Origin: Blastomonas sp. CACIA14H2
GTDB taxonomy: Bacteria > Pseudomonadota > Alphaproteobacteria > Sphingomonadales > Sphingomonadaceae
Assembly (NCBI GenBank): GCA_000503195.1
Contig: AYSC01000026.1
Location: forward strand, 1 to 58,219
Reading direction: 5' to 3'
DNA length: 58,219 nt
Below the pieces are notes generated by a model, which saw nothing but the letters and a program-made list of their open reading frames with translations, searched no databases and was not told where the DNA came from. Positions 40,238-50,370 of the stretch are shown piece after piece. Position 1 is the first letter of the stretch. Every line of letters starts with the position of its first letter. The position numbers and the translations under genes are program-made.

Positions 40238-42211
40238 ATGTCCGCAACGAAGATCCTCTGGGGTCAAGTCATCGCCGTGTTCCTGATCGTGTTCGCCGCT
40301 GTGTGGGGCGCGACCCAATGGACTGCCGCAGCGCTCGGCTTTCAGCCGGAGCTTGGACCGCCGTGGTTCATGGCTTTTGGTTGGCCGGTCTATCCGCCGC
40401 CCGCCTTCTTCTGGTGGTGGTTCAGCTTCGACGCTTATGCGCCCCACATCTTTCAGACCGGCGCCTTCATCGCCGCGTCGGGCGGATTTGTGTCGATCGC
40501 TGTCGCCATCGGCATGTCGGTATGGCGGGCACGCGAGCAGAAGAATGCCGAGACCTATGGCTCGGCGCGCTGGGCAACTGAAAAGGAGGTGCGTACTGCC
40601 GGTCTCCTCGGTCCGAACGGCGTGGTGCTCGGCAAGCTCGCCAACGACTATCTCCGACATGACGGACCGGAGCATGTGCTGTGCTTCGCGCCGACGCGCA
40701 GCGGCAAGGGCGTGGGACTGGTCATCCCGTCGCTGCTGACATGGCCAGGGTCGGCAATCGTCCACGACATCAAGGGGGAGAACTGGACGCTGACCGCTGG
40801 CTTCCGCGCCAAACATGGCCGCGTGCTGTTGTTCGATCCTACCAACGCTGCATCAGCCGCCTACAACCCGTTGCTCGAAGTGCGGCGCGGCCAGTGGGAG
40901 GTGCGCGACGTCCAGAATGTCGCCGACGTGCTGGTCGATCCCGAAGGCAGTCTCGAGCGTCGAAACCATTGGGAGAAGACATCGCACTCGCTGCTGGTCG
41001 GCGCGATCCTCCACGTTCTTTATGCTGAGCCGGACAAGACGCTGGCGGGGGTGGCCGCATTCTTGTCCGATCCGTCGCGCACGATCGAGGAGACGCTGGC
41101 GGCGATGATGGCAACGCCGCACCTGGGCGAAGCCGGTGTACATCCCGTCGTCGCAAGCGCGGCGCGGGAACTGCTAAACAAATCCGACAATGAACGATCC
41201 GGCGTTTTGAGCACCGCGATGTCGTTCCTGGGCCTCTACCGCGATCCAGTCGTCGCGCAGGTCACGCGGGCCTGCCAGTGGCGCATATCGGATCTGGTGG
41301 AGGGCGACCGGCCGGCGACGCTCTATCTGGTCGTACCGCCCAGCGATATCTCGCGCACCAAGCCGCTGATCCGTCTCATCCTCAACCAGATCGGGCGCCG
41401 ACTGAGCGAGGAACTGACGCCGAAGGGCAACCGCCATCGCGTGCTGTTGATGCTGGACGAGTTTCCGGCGCTCGGACGACTCGACTTCTTCGAGTCCGCG
41501 CTCGCCTTCATGGCGGGCTATGGACTGAAGGCGTTTCTGATCGCGCAATCGCTCAACCAGATCGAAAAGGCCTATGGCCCGAACAACGCGATCCTCGACA
41601 ACTGCCATGTGCGCGTGAGTTTCGCCACGAATGACGAGCGAACCGCGAAGCGCGTGTCAGACGCCCTCGGCACGGCGACCGAGATGCGCGCAATGAAGAA
41701 CTATGCCGGGCATCGCCTCTCGCCCTGGCTTGGTCATCTGATGGTGTCGCGCTCGGAAACCGCCCGCCAGCTCCTCACGCCCGGCGAGGTGATGCAGCTC
41801 CCGACCGACGACGAGATCGTTATGGTGGCGGGCGTCCATCCTATCCGCGCGAAAAAAGCGCGGTACTTTCAAGACCGGCGTCTCTCTGAGCGGATCATGG
41901 ACGCACCGACGCCCGCAGCTTCCACCGTGCGACCCGACGACTGGACCGGGCACGTCGCGGCCGCCGATCCCGCTGACATCGCCAAGATCGTGCGGGCGCA
42001 GGTGGACGCCGCAAACGGCGGGCTGCGGCGTGAACCTGAGCTTCCCGAACATGTTGCAATCGCGCCCGAGGCGACCGCGCCGCCTGCCCAAGAGTTTTCA
42101 ATCGTCGATGATGAGCAAGACGACGCGGCGCGGCAAGCGGCGGTACGAAGGCGGATGCAGGGGCTCGCGCGGCAGGCGTCGCTCGATCCCGGCGACGGTA
42201 TCGAGCTTTAG
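40238..42211 (+). CDS. traG: Conjugal transfer coupling protein TraG/VirD4
   Basis: The 657-residue hexameric coupling ATPase links the relaxosome to the secretion channel. It has two N-terminal membrane segments (about residues 10-30 and 70-95). Walker A is FAPTRSGKGVGLVIPSLL, then AIVHDIKGENW. Walker B is VLLMLDEFPALGRLDFFE, with the RNA/DNA-motor segment FLIAQSLNQIEKAYG after it. The GAAGGAGA site precedes the ATG at 40238. A longer frame from 40085 overlaps the relaxase and is rejected. The CopG-type gene follows at once. Confidence 0.95.
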   Translation: MSATKILWGQVIAVFLIVFAAVWGATQWTAAALGFQPELGPPWFMAFGWPVYPPPAFFWWWFSFDAYAPHIFQTGAFIAASGGFVSIAVAIGMSVWRAREQKNAETYGSARWATEKEVRTAGLLGPNGVVLGKLANDYLRHDGPEHVLCFAPTRSGKGVGLVIPSLLTWPGSAIVHDIKGENWTLTAGFRAKHGRVLLFDPTNAASAAYNPLLEVRRGQWEVRDVQNVADVLVDPEGSLERRNHWEKTSHSLLVGAILHVLYAEPDKTLAGVAAFLSDPSRTIEETLAAMMATPHLGEAGVHPVVASAARELLNKSDNERSGVLSTAMSFLGLYRDPVVAQVTRACQWRISDLVEGDRPATLYLVVPPSDISRTKPLIRLILNQIGRRLSEELTPKGNRHRVLLMLDEFPALGRLDFFESALAFMAGYGLKAFLIAQSLNQIEKAYGPNNAILDNCHVRVSFATNDERTAKRVSDALGTATEMRAMKNYAGHRLSPWLGHLMVSRSETARQLLTPGEVMQLPTDDEIVMVAGVHPIRAKKARYFQDRRLSERIMDAPTPAASTVRPDDWTGHVAAADPADIAKIVRAQVDAANGGLRREPELPEHVAIAPEATAPPAQEFSIVDDEQDDAARQAAVRRRMQGLARQASLDPGDGIEL

Positions 42212-42220
42212 GAGGCAATC

Positions 42221-42658
42221 ATGCGGACCCGGCTAAACGTCTATTTCCCGCCAGCGCTCGCCAAGCAGGTCGATGAGCTGGCGATCCGGCGACGCATCTC
42301 GCGCTCCGCGATCGTGGAGGCTGCCGTGGCCTCCTACCTGTCGCCGGATGGTGCCGACCGCATGGAGGCAGCGTTTGCGCGTCGGCTGGACCGCCTCTCG
42401 CGTCAGGTGCAGCGGCTTGAGCGCAATACCGGACTGACCACCGAGGCGCTGACATTGTTCGTCCGCTTCTGGTTGTCGGTAACACCGCCACTGCCCGATG
42501 AGGATCAGGCGGCTGCGCAAATCAAAGGGCGTAAGCGTTACGAGGGCTTCGTTGAAACGCTTGGCCGCAGGTTCGCCAGTGGCAAGACCTTGCTCGACGA
42601 TATCCCAGAGGACGTTTGGCCCAATAAACCTAGACAAGCGGAGCGAACGATAGATTGA
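42221..42658 (+). CDS. CopG/ribbon-helix-helix protein
   Basis: The 145-residue protein starts with a ribbon-helix-helix: RTRLNVYFPPALAKQVDELA, then RISRSAIVEAAVASYLS. A helical C-terminal part (RRLDRLSRQVQRLERNTGL) follows. CopG-family regulators between traG and trbB are a constant feature of these transfer regions and may control the trb operon. Here trbB lies about 9.8 kb away because cargo 2 has entered right after this gene. Confidence 0.88.
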   Translation: MRTRLNVYFPPALAKQVDELAIRRRISRSAIVEAAVASYLSPDGADRMEAAFARRLDRLSRQVQRLERNTGLTTEALTLFVRFWLSVTPPLPDEDQAAAQIKGRKRYEGFVETLGRRFASGKTLLDDIPEDVWPNKPRQAERTID

Positions 42659-42758
42659 ATACCTAGAATCATAACGTCAGATTTCGACACCCAAGTAACA
42701 TTTATTATATACTGTATCTAATAGAATTTAGTATTCATCAAATAATATAGAAGTCTTG

Positions 42759-44687
42759 TCATCGTCTTTCGATCATAATGTGTAGAATGCCGCACAGATT
42801 GGCGCTGATTTTTATCAGTTGCTGATCTGGCGACCATTGTACGTCACTTGCCGCCAGGGTAATTCGTGGCTCCTCTTGATAGATATGCTGCGGCACAAAG
42901 ATTTCCGTGGGTGCATAAAGGGTTGGGTCTACATCTATTCTTACTTCAAATGTGGCCTTGGCACGGTCGAAACGCTGGCTGATAAGCGTGCCTTGTGCTG
43001 ACCTTACATAGGGACGGCAAAACCCTTCGATTGCTCGTCCGCCCGATCCGGGGTCATTTACGTTCGTGGCCTGGTCCAAAGACCAGATCGACAGGTCCTC
43101 TTGGTTCCACCCGTCGCCAACCATCGGATCATTACGGTTCGAGACGGTATAGTTCCACTGAGTTGACGACAGCAGAAGCCGGTCAAAGGCGTTGTACATC
43201 AGATCCAGCGCTGTCGTCTGCGCATGCCAGATTGAAGGATCGCGCTCTCCTGCTGCCCAGCGATGATAGGCCTCCGCATCATTCATGTCGTACTGAATGC
43301 CGCACTCTCCAATCAGAGTTGGTGCGCCGCCGTTCAGCTCGTCTCCGATCCTTTTCAACCGCGACAATTCCTCCACATAGCCATCCTCAATAGCCGAAGG
43401 ACCTTCGCGAACCTGACCCGATATGACATTTGTCATGCAATCCGCGTCGAACGACTTGTTGATGAGCGCGGTCAGATCGTACCAGTGGCTGGCATTGACC
43501 GTCCGCTCCGGGCAGCCCTCCGGGAAACCGTGACCGCGCAACGCACCAAACGGGTCGACTTCGGCGAACACCATCCAGTCGTTGCGGATCTCGCGGATCG
43601 TTTGTGCAACCCGGCCGAAGAACGGCGCCATATAGTCGCTATCCATCGAAACCTGCCGGTCTGCAACACGCCGGAAATAATCTTGCCGCAGCGCTGCTGG
43701 CGAGCCTGTTGCATCCACGTCCCAAGCGCCGGCTGCGCGAAACGGATCGACTCGGCCCGGCAGCCAGATGGAGACACCTGCCGAGTTAACGATCTGTCGC
43801 CCGATTTCCTTGCCTCCCGGCGCAACCACCGGCACTTCGCGTGACAGGCCCGAAGCGGCAGCAAGTCCGTCGAGTGGTGACCATGCTGCTCCGCGCAGCA
43901 CACCCTCGCGACTTTCGAGGGCACGACCCACATAACCCGTACCAGGCTCATTCAACGTGTCGAACCCGATGACATTGTCGAGATCCGCAACGCGCTCAGC
44001 GACCGCGCGCATTGACCCCAGATAATGATCCTGCAGAAAGTCTTGTATGTTTCGTCCATCGACAATGGCAGATGGCGCAAAGTCAGTGCCAGCAAAGAAC
44101 AGCGTCCACATGATGCCATTGACGGGCATCCGATAGTTGCTGGCCCAGCTCATCAGCGGATAGCTCTCTTGTAGCCCTCCCGTGCGGTGATCATATTTGT
44201 GCTGCATGATGTGAGCTGCGTCAGCATCATGGAACCTGGTGAAGTCCAGTCCGGCGGCCTCCAGAGTCCATGCAGGCGCTCCGTCACCCCCCGACATCCG
44301 GCTCCAGACGTCCTGATGAAAATCAATGAACACGTACAGCCCCATGCGACCAGCCCGTCGGCATACTTCGGCAAGGTAATCGAGATAAGCTTCGTCATGC
44401 TCGCTAGGTCCGGCGTGCTCGATCGCCTCCCATGTTGTGAGCAACCTCAGGCAGTTGAAACCCCAGTGAGCGAGACGCGCCAGATGGGTGTCCAGTTCAT
44501 CGAGCGGCGCTGGACGACCAATGAAGCTTACGGTTCGGTGGTCGGAAAAGTCACTTGGGAGATAGCTGTGTCCATCCGGTGCGAAGGGAACCTTGCAGTC
44601 ACCTCCAAGATTGACGCCGCGCAGCAAAACGTGTCGGCCATGCGCGTCGACAAACCGATTGGCTTCCATACTGAGTTTGCCGAGCAT
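42759..44687 (-). CDS. GH5-like glycoside hydrolase (glucosylceramidase/steryl-glucosidase type)
   Basis: The 642-residue protein is a GH5-type retaining hydrolase. The acid/base is Glu247 in VIGFDTLNEPGTGY and the nucleophile is Glu461 in LIGECGIQYDMN. LYVFIDFHQDVWSRMSGGDG is a segment I link with endoglycoceramidase-like and GH5_12 beta-glucosidases, with a beta-sandwich C-terminal part. No signal peptide is visible, so it probably works inside the cell on imported glycosides. The exact substrate (glucosylceramide, steryl glucoside or flavonoid glycoside) is inferred. It is divergent from the symporter gene with a shared operator. The 100 bases downstream are very AT-rich. Confidence 0.82.
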   Translation of the reverse strand: MLGKLSMEANRFVDAHGRHVLLRGVNLGGDCKVPFAPDGHSYLPSDFSDHRTVSFIGRPAPLDELDTHLARLAHWGFNCLRLLTTWEAIEHAGPSEHDEAYLDYLAEVCRRAGRMGLYVFIDFHQDVWSRMSGGDGAPAWTLEAAGLDFTRFHDADAAHIMQHKYDHRTGGLQESYPLMSWASNYRMPVNGIMWTLFFAGTDFAPSAIVDGRNIQDFLQDHYLGSMRAVAERVADLDNVIGFDTLNEPGTGYVGRALESREGVLRGAAWSPLDGLAAASGLSREVPVVAPGGKEIGRQIVNSAGVSIWLPGRVDPFRAAGAWDVDATGSPAALRQDYFRRVADRQVSMDSDYMAPFFGRVAQTIREIRNDWMVFAEVDPFGALRGHGFPEGCPERTVNASHWYDLTALINKSFDADCMTNVISGQVREGPSAIEDGYVEELSRLKRIGDELNGGAPTLIGECGIQYDMNDAEAYHRWAAGERDPSIWHAQTTALDLMYNAFDRLLLSSTQWNYTVSNRNDPMVGDGWNQEDLSIWSLDQATNVNDPGSGGRAIEGFCRPYVRSAQGTLISQRFDRAKATFEVRIDVDPTLYAPTEIFVPQHIYQEEPRITLAASDVQWSPDQQLIKISANLCGILHIMIERR

Positions 44688-44728
44688 TGCGCTTTCCTTC
44701 CGTTGCCGATTGCTCTAGCCATATTCGA

Positions 44729-44742
44729 TATCCGATAGGATA
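44729..44742. promoter_or_regulatory. Operator TATCCGATAGGATA (GH5/symporter)
   Basis: This perfect palindromic core lies between the divergent GH5 and symporter genes. It matches three other sites in this cargo (46970, 50371, 50400). It is the probable binding site of the TetR regulator at 47040. Confidence 0.7.
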
Positions 44743-44775
44743 GTAAATGGTGGATTCAGCGAGGGAGGGAACGGA

Positions 44776-46146
44776 ATGTCGGGGGAACCGCAGGCAAGGC
44801 TCACGACCAGAGCGAAGCTTGGCTACACAGTCGCGGATGTCGGCTTCAATCTGTTCTGGGGGGTCACCAGCCTCTTTCTGCTCTATTATTACACCGACGT
44901 TCTCGGGCTGGCGAACGCCACAGCCGGCTTCATCATCATGGCTGCCCTGGTTTGGGATGGGCTGATCGATCCGGCGGTCGGCATCATTGCCAATCGTACG
45001 CGAACGCGCTGGGGGCGTTATCGACCTTATATTCTGTGGGCGTCCTTGCCCCTGTGTGCGTCATTTGTTGCGATGTTCGTGCCGCACGCCGCAACCGGTG
45101 CGACGCTGATAGCAGTGACGGCAGCAGCGCATCTCCTGTTCCGGACCGCTTACGCGTTGACAAACATTCCCTACATCGCGCTGTCGGCCGAGTTTACCAG
45201 CGACAGCAACGAGCGCGGTGCAATAGCCGGTTACAGAATGGTGTTTGCGACGATTACAACGCTCGTGGTTGCGAGCACCACACTGCCGCTGGCCACATCG
45301 CTCGGTGCCGGAGACATGCGTGCCGGCTTTTTTTATGTCGCGACCATCTATGCAGTTGCAGCCGCAATTACCCTGGCGGTCAGTTTTGCCTCGACCAGCG
45401 AAAGCGCTGATGCCGGTCACGAAGTCGCGACGTTTTCGCAGCTGTGGCGCACCCTTAAAGCGAACCGACCGTTCCAGTTGATATTCATCGCCACCATCCT
45501 CAGCGGCATTGGCGGCGCGCTATCAAGCAAAACGTTGATCTATTTCTTCAAATACAACCTCGCAGCGCCCGAAAAAGTCACACTTGGGCTCACGGTTCTC
45601 ACCGGCGGGGTCATGCTCTGTGTGCCCGTCTGGGCATTGATTTCGAAGCGCACAAGCAAGCGCCTCGTTTGGATGATCAGCGGCTTGATCGGCGCAACTG
45701 CCTGGGCGACACTTTATTTGATCCCTGCACCGACCGTGCCGGTCACGCTCGCCATACTTCTGTTTGCAGCTGTCGGCGCCTCGGGTTTCTACCTCAGCTT
45801 CTGGTCCATGTTGCCCGATACCGTGGAATATGGCGAGTGGCATACGGGTGAACGAACCGAGGGCGTTGTGTTCGGCCTTGTTCTGTTTGCGCAGAAGGTA
45901 GCGCTCGGGATCGGAATCGGGCTGCTTGGTGTGTTGCTGGACGCAATCGGGTATCGCGCTAATCAAGTGCAGTCCGCAGCCACGCTTGCTGGCATAAAGA
46001 CGTTGCTGACGCTGGTCCCCGCCGTGTTGGGGGTTGCGGCGACCGCCACAATTATTTTCTATCCACTCGACCAGCGTCTTCACGGCAGGCTCGTCAAGGC
46101 ACTTGCCCGCCGCCGAGCGGGGCTACGGGCGCCTGAAAGCGGCTAG
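44776..46146 (+). CDS. GPH-family sugar:cation symporter
   Basis: This is a 456-residue transporter of the glycoside-pentoside-hexuronide family (MFS superfamily) with about 12 hydrophobic segments. It has the opening LGYTVADVGFNLFWGVTSLF, the loop motif DGLIDPAVGIIANRTRTRWG (GPH signature) and RPYILWASLP. FWSMLPDTVEYGEWHTGERT is another GPH hallmark. It probably imports the glycoside that the GH5 enzyme cleaves. The ATG at 44776 follows GAGGGAGGGAACGG. It ends 4 bases into the convergent dioxygenase stop. Confidence 0.92.
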   Translation: MSGEPQARLTTRAKLGYTVADVGFNLFWGVTSLFLLYYYTDVLGLANATAGFIIMAALVWDGLIDPAVGIIANRTRTRWGRYRPYILWASLPLCASFVAMFVPHAATGATLIAVTAAAHLLFRTAYALTNIPYIALSAEFTSDSNERGAIAGYRMVFATITTLVVASTTLPLATSLGAGDMRAGFFYVATIYAVAAAITLAVSFASTSESADAGHEVATFSQLWRTLKANRPFQLIFIATILSGIGGALSSKTLIYFFKYNLAAPEKVTLGLTVLTGGVMLCVPVWALISKRTSKRLVWMISGLIGATAWATLYLIPAPTVPVTLAILLFAAVGASGFYLSFWSMLPDTVEYGEWHTGERTEGVVFGLVLFAQKVALGIGIGLLGVLLDAIGYRANQVQSAATLAGIKTLLTLVPAVLGVAATATIIFYPLDQRLHGRLVKALARRRAGLRAPESG

Positions 46147-46928
46147 ATCAGATATTGTCGGTCAGGGTCGTTCTGAGGCACCGGCGCGCCGCCGGTCGCC
46201 GGATAGGCGAGTGCACCGTCCGGAGCGTATTGCAGGATGTAAGATTTGCGGACATTGCCGGTAAGGTTTGGCCCGGTTCGATGAGGCGTCAACGAAGAGA
46301 AGACCACAATGTCCCCTGCTTTTGCTTCCACCGCCAAGGCGTTTTCGGGATTGTCGAGGCACTGCCACCCGAGCGGCGTTGCCACATGCTCGATAGTGCC
46401 GAACCGATGTATGCCCGGCACAACCCAGGGGCAGCCATTATCGACCGTTGCGTCGGATAGCGCGACCCAGCAGGTCAGATATTGCTGCGGCTCGGTATAG
46501 GTATAGCCATTGTCCTGATGCCAGGGGAATTCGTCCGGGTTGCCCGGTTTTTTGTATACGGCCTGATCCCAGTAGAGTCGCGACGCCGGTCCGATCGTGT
46601 CATGACAAAGCTTCGAGAACACCGGGTGACGGCTGAATTCACGCAAGACAGGCGACTTCGCGACCAGATGCACCGTAAAGGTGATTGCATCAGCCTTCGC
46701 GATCATGAGTTGGCCGCCATGTTCCTCTTTCAACACCCGCTCCATGTCCCGCTCGAACGGTTCGATGGCGTCGGCGACGGCGTCGATCTCGGCTTTCGTA
46801 AATGCGTTCGCGAGAAGGAAATAGCCCTGTTCGTCATATTGACGGGCCTGTTCTCCCGTCAGGATCTGATAGGGTGGCTGTGACGGTCGCCATTGAAAAT
46901 CTCCGTTTCGCGGATGAAGCTGGAACAT
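46143..46928 (-). CDS. Phytanoyl-CoA dioxygenase-like (PhyH) protein
   Basis: The 261-residue Fe(II)/2-oxoglutarate oxygenase of the PhyH family has the metal triad His137-x-Asp139 (PWHQDNGYTYTEP) and distal His216 (LTPHRTGPNLTG), with Arg217 as a likely 2-oxoglutarate contact. Members hydroxylate aliphatic or sterol-like substrates. In this cluster it might act on the aglycone released by the hydrolase, which is inferred. Its own promoter region (TTGCAT, 17 bases, TATTCA on the minus strand) has the TATCCGANNGGATA operator in the spacer. Confidence 0.85.
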   Translation of the reverse strand: MFQLHPRNGDFQWRPSQPPYQILTGEQARQYDEQGYFLLANAFTKAEIDAVADAIEPFERDMERVLKEEHGGQLMIAKADAITFTVHLVAKSPVLREFSRHPVFSKLCHDTIGPASRLYWDQAVYKKPGNPDEFPWHQDNGYTYTEPQQYLTCWVALSDATVDNGCPWVVPGIHRFGTIEHVATPLGWQCLDNPENALAVEAKAGDIVVFSSLTPHRTGPNLTGNVRKSYILQYAPDGALAYPATGGAPVPQNDPDRQYLI

Positions 46929-46969
46929 GAGGTTTCTCCTGTTCGGTTACGTTGAACTGGCAAATTGAA

Positions 46970-46983
46970 TATCCGAATGGATA
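46970..46983. promoter_or_regulatory. Operator TATCCGAATGGATA (dioxygenase/TetR)
   Basis: This site lies between the divergent PhyH gene and the TetR gene, inside the spacer of the predicted PhyH promoter. It differs from the other copies only in the two central bases. It probably mediates autoregulation of the TetR gene. Confidence 0.7.
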
Positions 46984-47039
46984 GTGTAATGCAAGGCATA
47001 GCTCTTGTTGGCGTGCGTTGCGCGATCTAGAGACAGCCT

Positions 47040-47750
47040 ATGACTTTGCAGCAGCCTATTGGTGCCAACGGGGATTCCGATGCTCCCAAGCCCACGCGAG
47101 CCTATCGCGGGCTGGTGCGGGAAGCCAAAAAGGAGCGCACCCAGGCGGCAATCCTGCAGGCTGCTCTGGACCTGTTTGCCGAGCGCGGGTTTGAAGCAGC
47201 ATCAGTCCGCGACATCAGTGCGCGCGCCGGCGTAACCCACGCGGTCATCCGGTTGCACTTCGGCACAAAAGAAAATCTTTGGCGAAGCGCGTTAGCGTAC
47301 CTGTTCAAACGCTTTTATGCCGAGATGAGTGTAGATGATGCCGGGGGGCTTGAGCGCACTGTCAGGCAGGAGATCGAAGCGTTCATTCGCCGCTATGTGC
47401 GATATTGCGCACGGCACCCCGAGCATGTGCGCATCACCGTCCAGGCATCGCTGCAGGCAAGCGAGGGTTTTGATTGGTCGGTGGACACCTTCGTTGCCCC
47501 CGGACATCGGGCGATCACACCGCTTTTCAAGCGGGCCATGGCCGATGGACTGCTGCCAGACGTGCCCGTCATGTCCATGATCTACATTATCTCGGCAGCA
47601 AGCCAGATGATCTTTGCGCTCGCTGGCGAGGCAAAGCGGATCTACGATGCGGACGTTCTCTCGCCGGAGGTCGTTGATCGCCACGCGGACGCAATATGCC
47701 AGTTGCTCTTTGCGGCTGCCGCGGAGAAAAATAAGGCGCCGCAACAATAG
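47040..47750 (+). CDS. TetR/AcrR-family regulator of the glycoside cluster
   Basis: The 236-residue protein has an N-terminal TetR helix-turn-helix: RTQAAILQAALDLFAERGFE, then ASVRDISARAGVTHAVIRLH and FGTKENLW. The ligand-binding part is helical and contains EAFIRRYVRYCARHPEHVRI. The gene sits within the cluster whose four identical operators it probably binds. The signal that releases it is unknown; a glycoside or aglycone is the obvious candidate. The start at 47040 has no strong ribosome site, so a start a few codons further in is possible. Confidence 0.85.
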   Translation: MTLQQPIGANGDSDAPKPTRAYRGLVREAKKERTQAAILQAALDLFAERGFEAASVRDISARAGVTHAVIRLHFGTKENLWRSALAYLFKRFYAEMSVDDAGGLERTVRQEIEAFIRRYVRYCARHPEHVRITVQASLQASEGFDWSVDTFVAPGHRAITPLFKRAMADGLLPDVPVMSMIYIISAASQMIFALAGEAKRIYDADVLSPEVVDRHADAICQLLFAAAAEKNKAPQQ

Positions 47751-47802
47751 TCGCGACGCCTTCAGTCGAGAGAGCTTCACCGGTCAAGCAGGAAGGTGTC
47801 GA

Positions 47803-50277
47803 TCAGAAACGCACCTGCACCGAGGCGCCGATCGTCCGCTGCGCATCGCGCGTTACAAACTGACCAAGTCCCCCGTTTGCATCCAGCGGAAGATCGAAGA
47901 TGCTGGTGACGTAATTCTGATCGAACAGATTTTTCACGAACGCGCTGATCGTGTACTTTCCTTCCCCCGCGATAACGCCGATCGAACCATTCACGATCGC
48001 AAAGTCCGGCTGAACATAGGGGTTGAACGTCCCTGGAGGCACCAGCCCGAATGTAACCTTGTCGCGGTAATAGACGTTGCCTTGGACGAAGCCTTGGAGG
48101 CCCGATTGGCCCAGCGACGTCTCGTAGCGCGTGTCGATATTGGCCGTGATGCGCGGCGCGTTGGTCGCAGGCAATCCGGAGGCGTCGAATGTGCTGAGGA
48201 CGCCGGTTCCGATCGTCGTGCACGCCGGATTTGCTGCCGGCGGAACGCCGCGCTGGCGCGCAGCGCACTGAAAGCTGACAAAGGTTGCGTCATTATACGA
48301 GAAGCCGATGCCGACATTCAGACCGCGCGTCGGCGCGATATTGAATTCAGCCTCGAAGCCACGACTGCGCAGCTTGCCGGCATTGCGTACGGCAAAGGCA
48401 CCGATCGTCTGCCCCGGCGGCGTCTCGACAACCTGAGCCTGAAAGTCTTTGAAGTCGGTCCAATACGCCGTGACGCTCAACGATGCGCGCCGATTCCAGA
48501 ACGAGGCTTTGTAACCGATCTCGTACGAGGTAGGAATCTCGGGGCGGACAGCAAGATAGGTCCGCAGTTGGTCCGGATCGGTTGCAGAAATCCCGGGCGG
48601 CAGAACGACGTCTAGGCCGTTGAACAAACCTGGCCCCTTATAGCCGCGTGATACGGTCGCGAAGACATTGGCATCCGGGTTCAGGTCGTACTGCAGGCCA
48701 AGCCGGAACGACAAATTGTCATTCTCGGTCGTTACGCGCGGCAGGTCGATATTCCCGAAGGCCGACCCCAGGACAAAATTGAACGCGTTGGCACCAGGCG
48801 TGCCAACGCGCGCGTAATCCAGATACACCCGCGTCCTGGTAAAGCGTCCGCCGACAATGGCCCGAAGACGATCGGAGATGTTGATCGTTGCCTGGCCGAA
48901 TGCCGCATAGTCACGAGTACCGATCCTCGTATTCACGTCGCGACCGAAATCCTGCGCTGCAGGAAGCGTGAGTCCTGGCGCCAGCGGTACGGGAACACCG
49001 CCTGCCTGCGCGGCGGCAAGCGATACCGCGAATCGGCCCTGTTGGCGGGAAAAGTTGTCGTTCGTCGCATCAAAGAAGAACAGTCCGGCAACGAATTCCA
49101 CCGGCCGCGAACTGGGCGAAGTGATCCGCAGTTCCTGCGTGACCTGGCGCAACTCATTCGAACCGAAATTCACGTCGAGCACGTCGAGCGTGCTTTGGTC
49201 GGAGTCCAGACCGTCCAATTGCGACCAACGCCGATATCCCGTGAGTGATGTCAGCGTGTATTCGCCAAGTTCAATGTTGACCTCGCCCGAAACGCCGTAG
49301 CTCTCGCCCTCGTTAAACGGGTCGCCATTTTGTGCAACAATCAGGTTTTTAGGCCCTTGCGCAGCGCGGACACGCGGATCAACAAAGTTTGCAAGCAGGG
49401 CTGTTCCCGGCGGATTGCGATCAGCGCTGGCAAACGATCGGGCCGTCCAGATGCAACATCTGGTGTCGCGCTTTGCAAAGTCTCCACGCAAGATGACCTG
49501 CACGCCGCTGGCAGGCGTAACGTCGAGGACGCCGCGCACGCCGTATTCGTTCTGGTTGTTTAGCTGGTTGCCAGTCACGAGGTTAGTCACGAAACCGTCG
49601 CGGCGATTCAGGAAACCCGTCACGCGCGCCGATACGACGTCTTCGATCAGCGCGCCTGACAATGATGCGCCGAGCTTGATTTCATCCTGAGACGCATAGC
49701 TCGCCGTACCGATAACCGAAAGCCGCTCTGTCGGCATCTTCGTGATGATGTTGATCAGGCCTGCAGAAGCATTACGACCGAACAGCATGCCTTGCGGCCC
49801 GCGGAGCACCTCGACACGCTCGATGTCAACAAGCTCTGCCAATCCCTGTCCTGCACGTGCCAAAGGTATCCCGTCAACGACGGTGCCAACGCTCTGTTCG
49901 ACACCATCAGCAAATACTGTCGTGCCGACGCCGCGAATGCGCAATCCCGCACCGCGTGGAGTGTTCGCATCACCCAGGCCAAGGCCAGGGGTCACGAATT
50001 GAAGATCGGTTGCTGTGCTGAGGTTGAGGCGCTGAAGCCGCTCGCCAGTAACCGCCACTACGGAAACAGGTACATCGAGCAAACGCTCCTCACGCTTTTG
50101 TGCGGTGACGACGATTTCACTGGTCTGGGGTGCTTCGGTTGCAATTCGGCCATCTGTGGGCTGCGATGTGCTGGTTCCGTCGTTAACCGGCACTGCGCTT
50201 TGCTGAGCCGAAGCGAGTGATGGCCACAGGCAGGCTGCTCCTACGCCAATATACCAAGCCGATAATCTTTTTCTCAT
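47803..50277 (-). CDS. TonB-dependent outer-membrane receptor
   Basis: The 824-residue receptor has a signal peptide (AWYIGVGAACLWPSLASA), a TonB box (SEIVVTAQKREE) and a plug domain: VPVSVVAVTGERLQRLNL, VDGIPLARAGQGLAELVDIE, LRGPQGMLFGRNASAGLIN. A 22-strand barrel follows, ending in an aromatic residue (VQVRF). Sphingomonads have many such SusC-unrelated receptors for glycosides and aromatics. The cluster context suggests uptake of the GH5 substrate. ATG at 50277 follows GGGAGAGG. Its promoter region holds two operator copies. Confidence 0.92.
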   Translation of the reverse strand: MRKRLSAWYIGVGAACLWPSLASAQQSAVPVNDGTSTSQPTDGRIATEAPQTSEIVVTAQKREERLLDVPVSVVAVTGERLQRLNLSTATDLQFVTPGLGLGDANTPRGAGLRIRGVGTTVFADGVEQSVGTVVDGIPLARAGQGLAELVDIERVEVLRGPQGMLFGRNASAGLINIITKMPTERLSVIGTASYASQDEIKLGASLSGALIEDVVSARVTGFLNRRDGFVTNLVTGNQLNNQNEYGVRGVLDVTPASGVQVILRGDFAKRDTRCCIWTARSFASADRNPPGTALLANFVDPRVRAAQGPKNLIVAQNGDPFNEGESYGVSGEVNIELGEYTLTSLTGYRRWSQLDGLDSDQSTLDVLDVNFGSNELRQVTQELRITSPSSRPVEFVAGLFFFDATNDNFSRQQGRFAVSLAAAQAGGVPVPLAPGLTLPAAQDFGRDVNTRIGTRDYAAFGQATINISDRLRAIVGGRFTRTRVYLDYARVGTPGANAFNFVLGSAFGNIDLPRVTTENDNLSFRLGLQYDLNPDANVFATVSRGYKGPGLFNGLDVVLPPGISATDPDQLRTYLAVRPEIPTSYEIGYKASFWNRRASLSVTAYWTDFKDFQAQVVETPPGQTIGAFAVRNAGKLRSRGFEAEFNIAPTRGLNVGIGFSYNDATFVSFQCAARQRGVPPAANPACTTIGTGVLSTFDASGLPATNAPRITANIDTRYETSLGQSGLQGFVQGNVYYRDKVTFGLVPPGTFNPYVQPDFAIVNGSIGVIAGEGKYTISAFVKNLFDQNYVTSIFDLPLDANGGLGQFVTRDAQRTIGASVQVRF

Positions 50278-50370
50278 GCAAACCTCTCCCCAAGCCCCCA
50301 ACCTCGTCATCGGATGCGTCCGCGCGGGTCATTAATTCCAGTCGACCCCGGCCACAGGCAGACTGTTTAC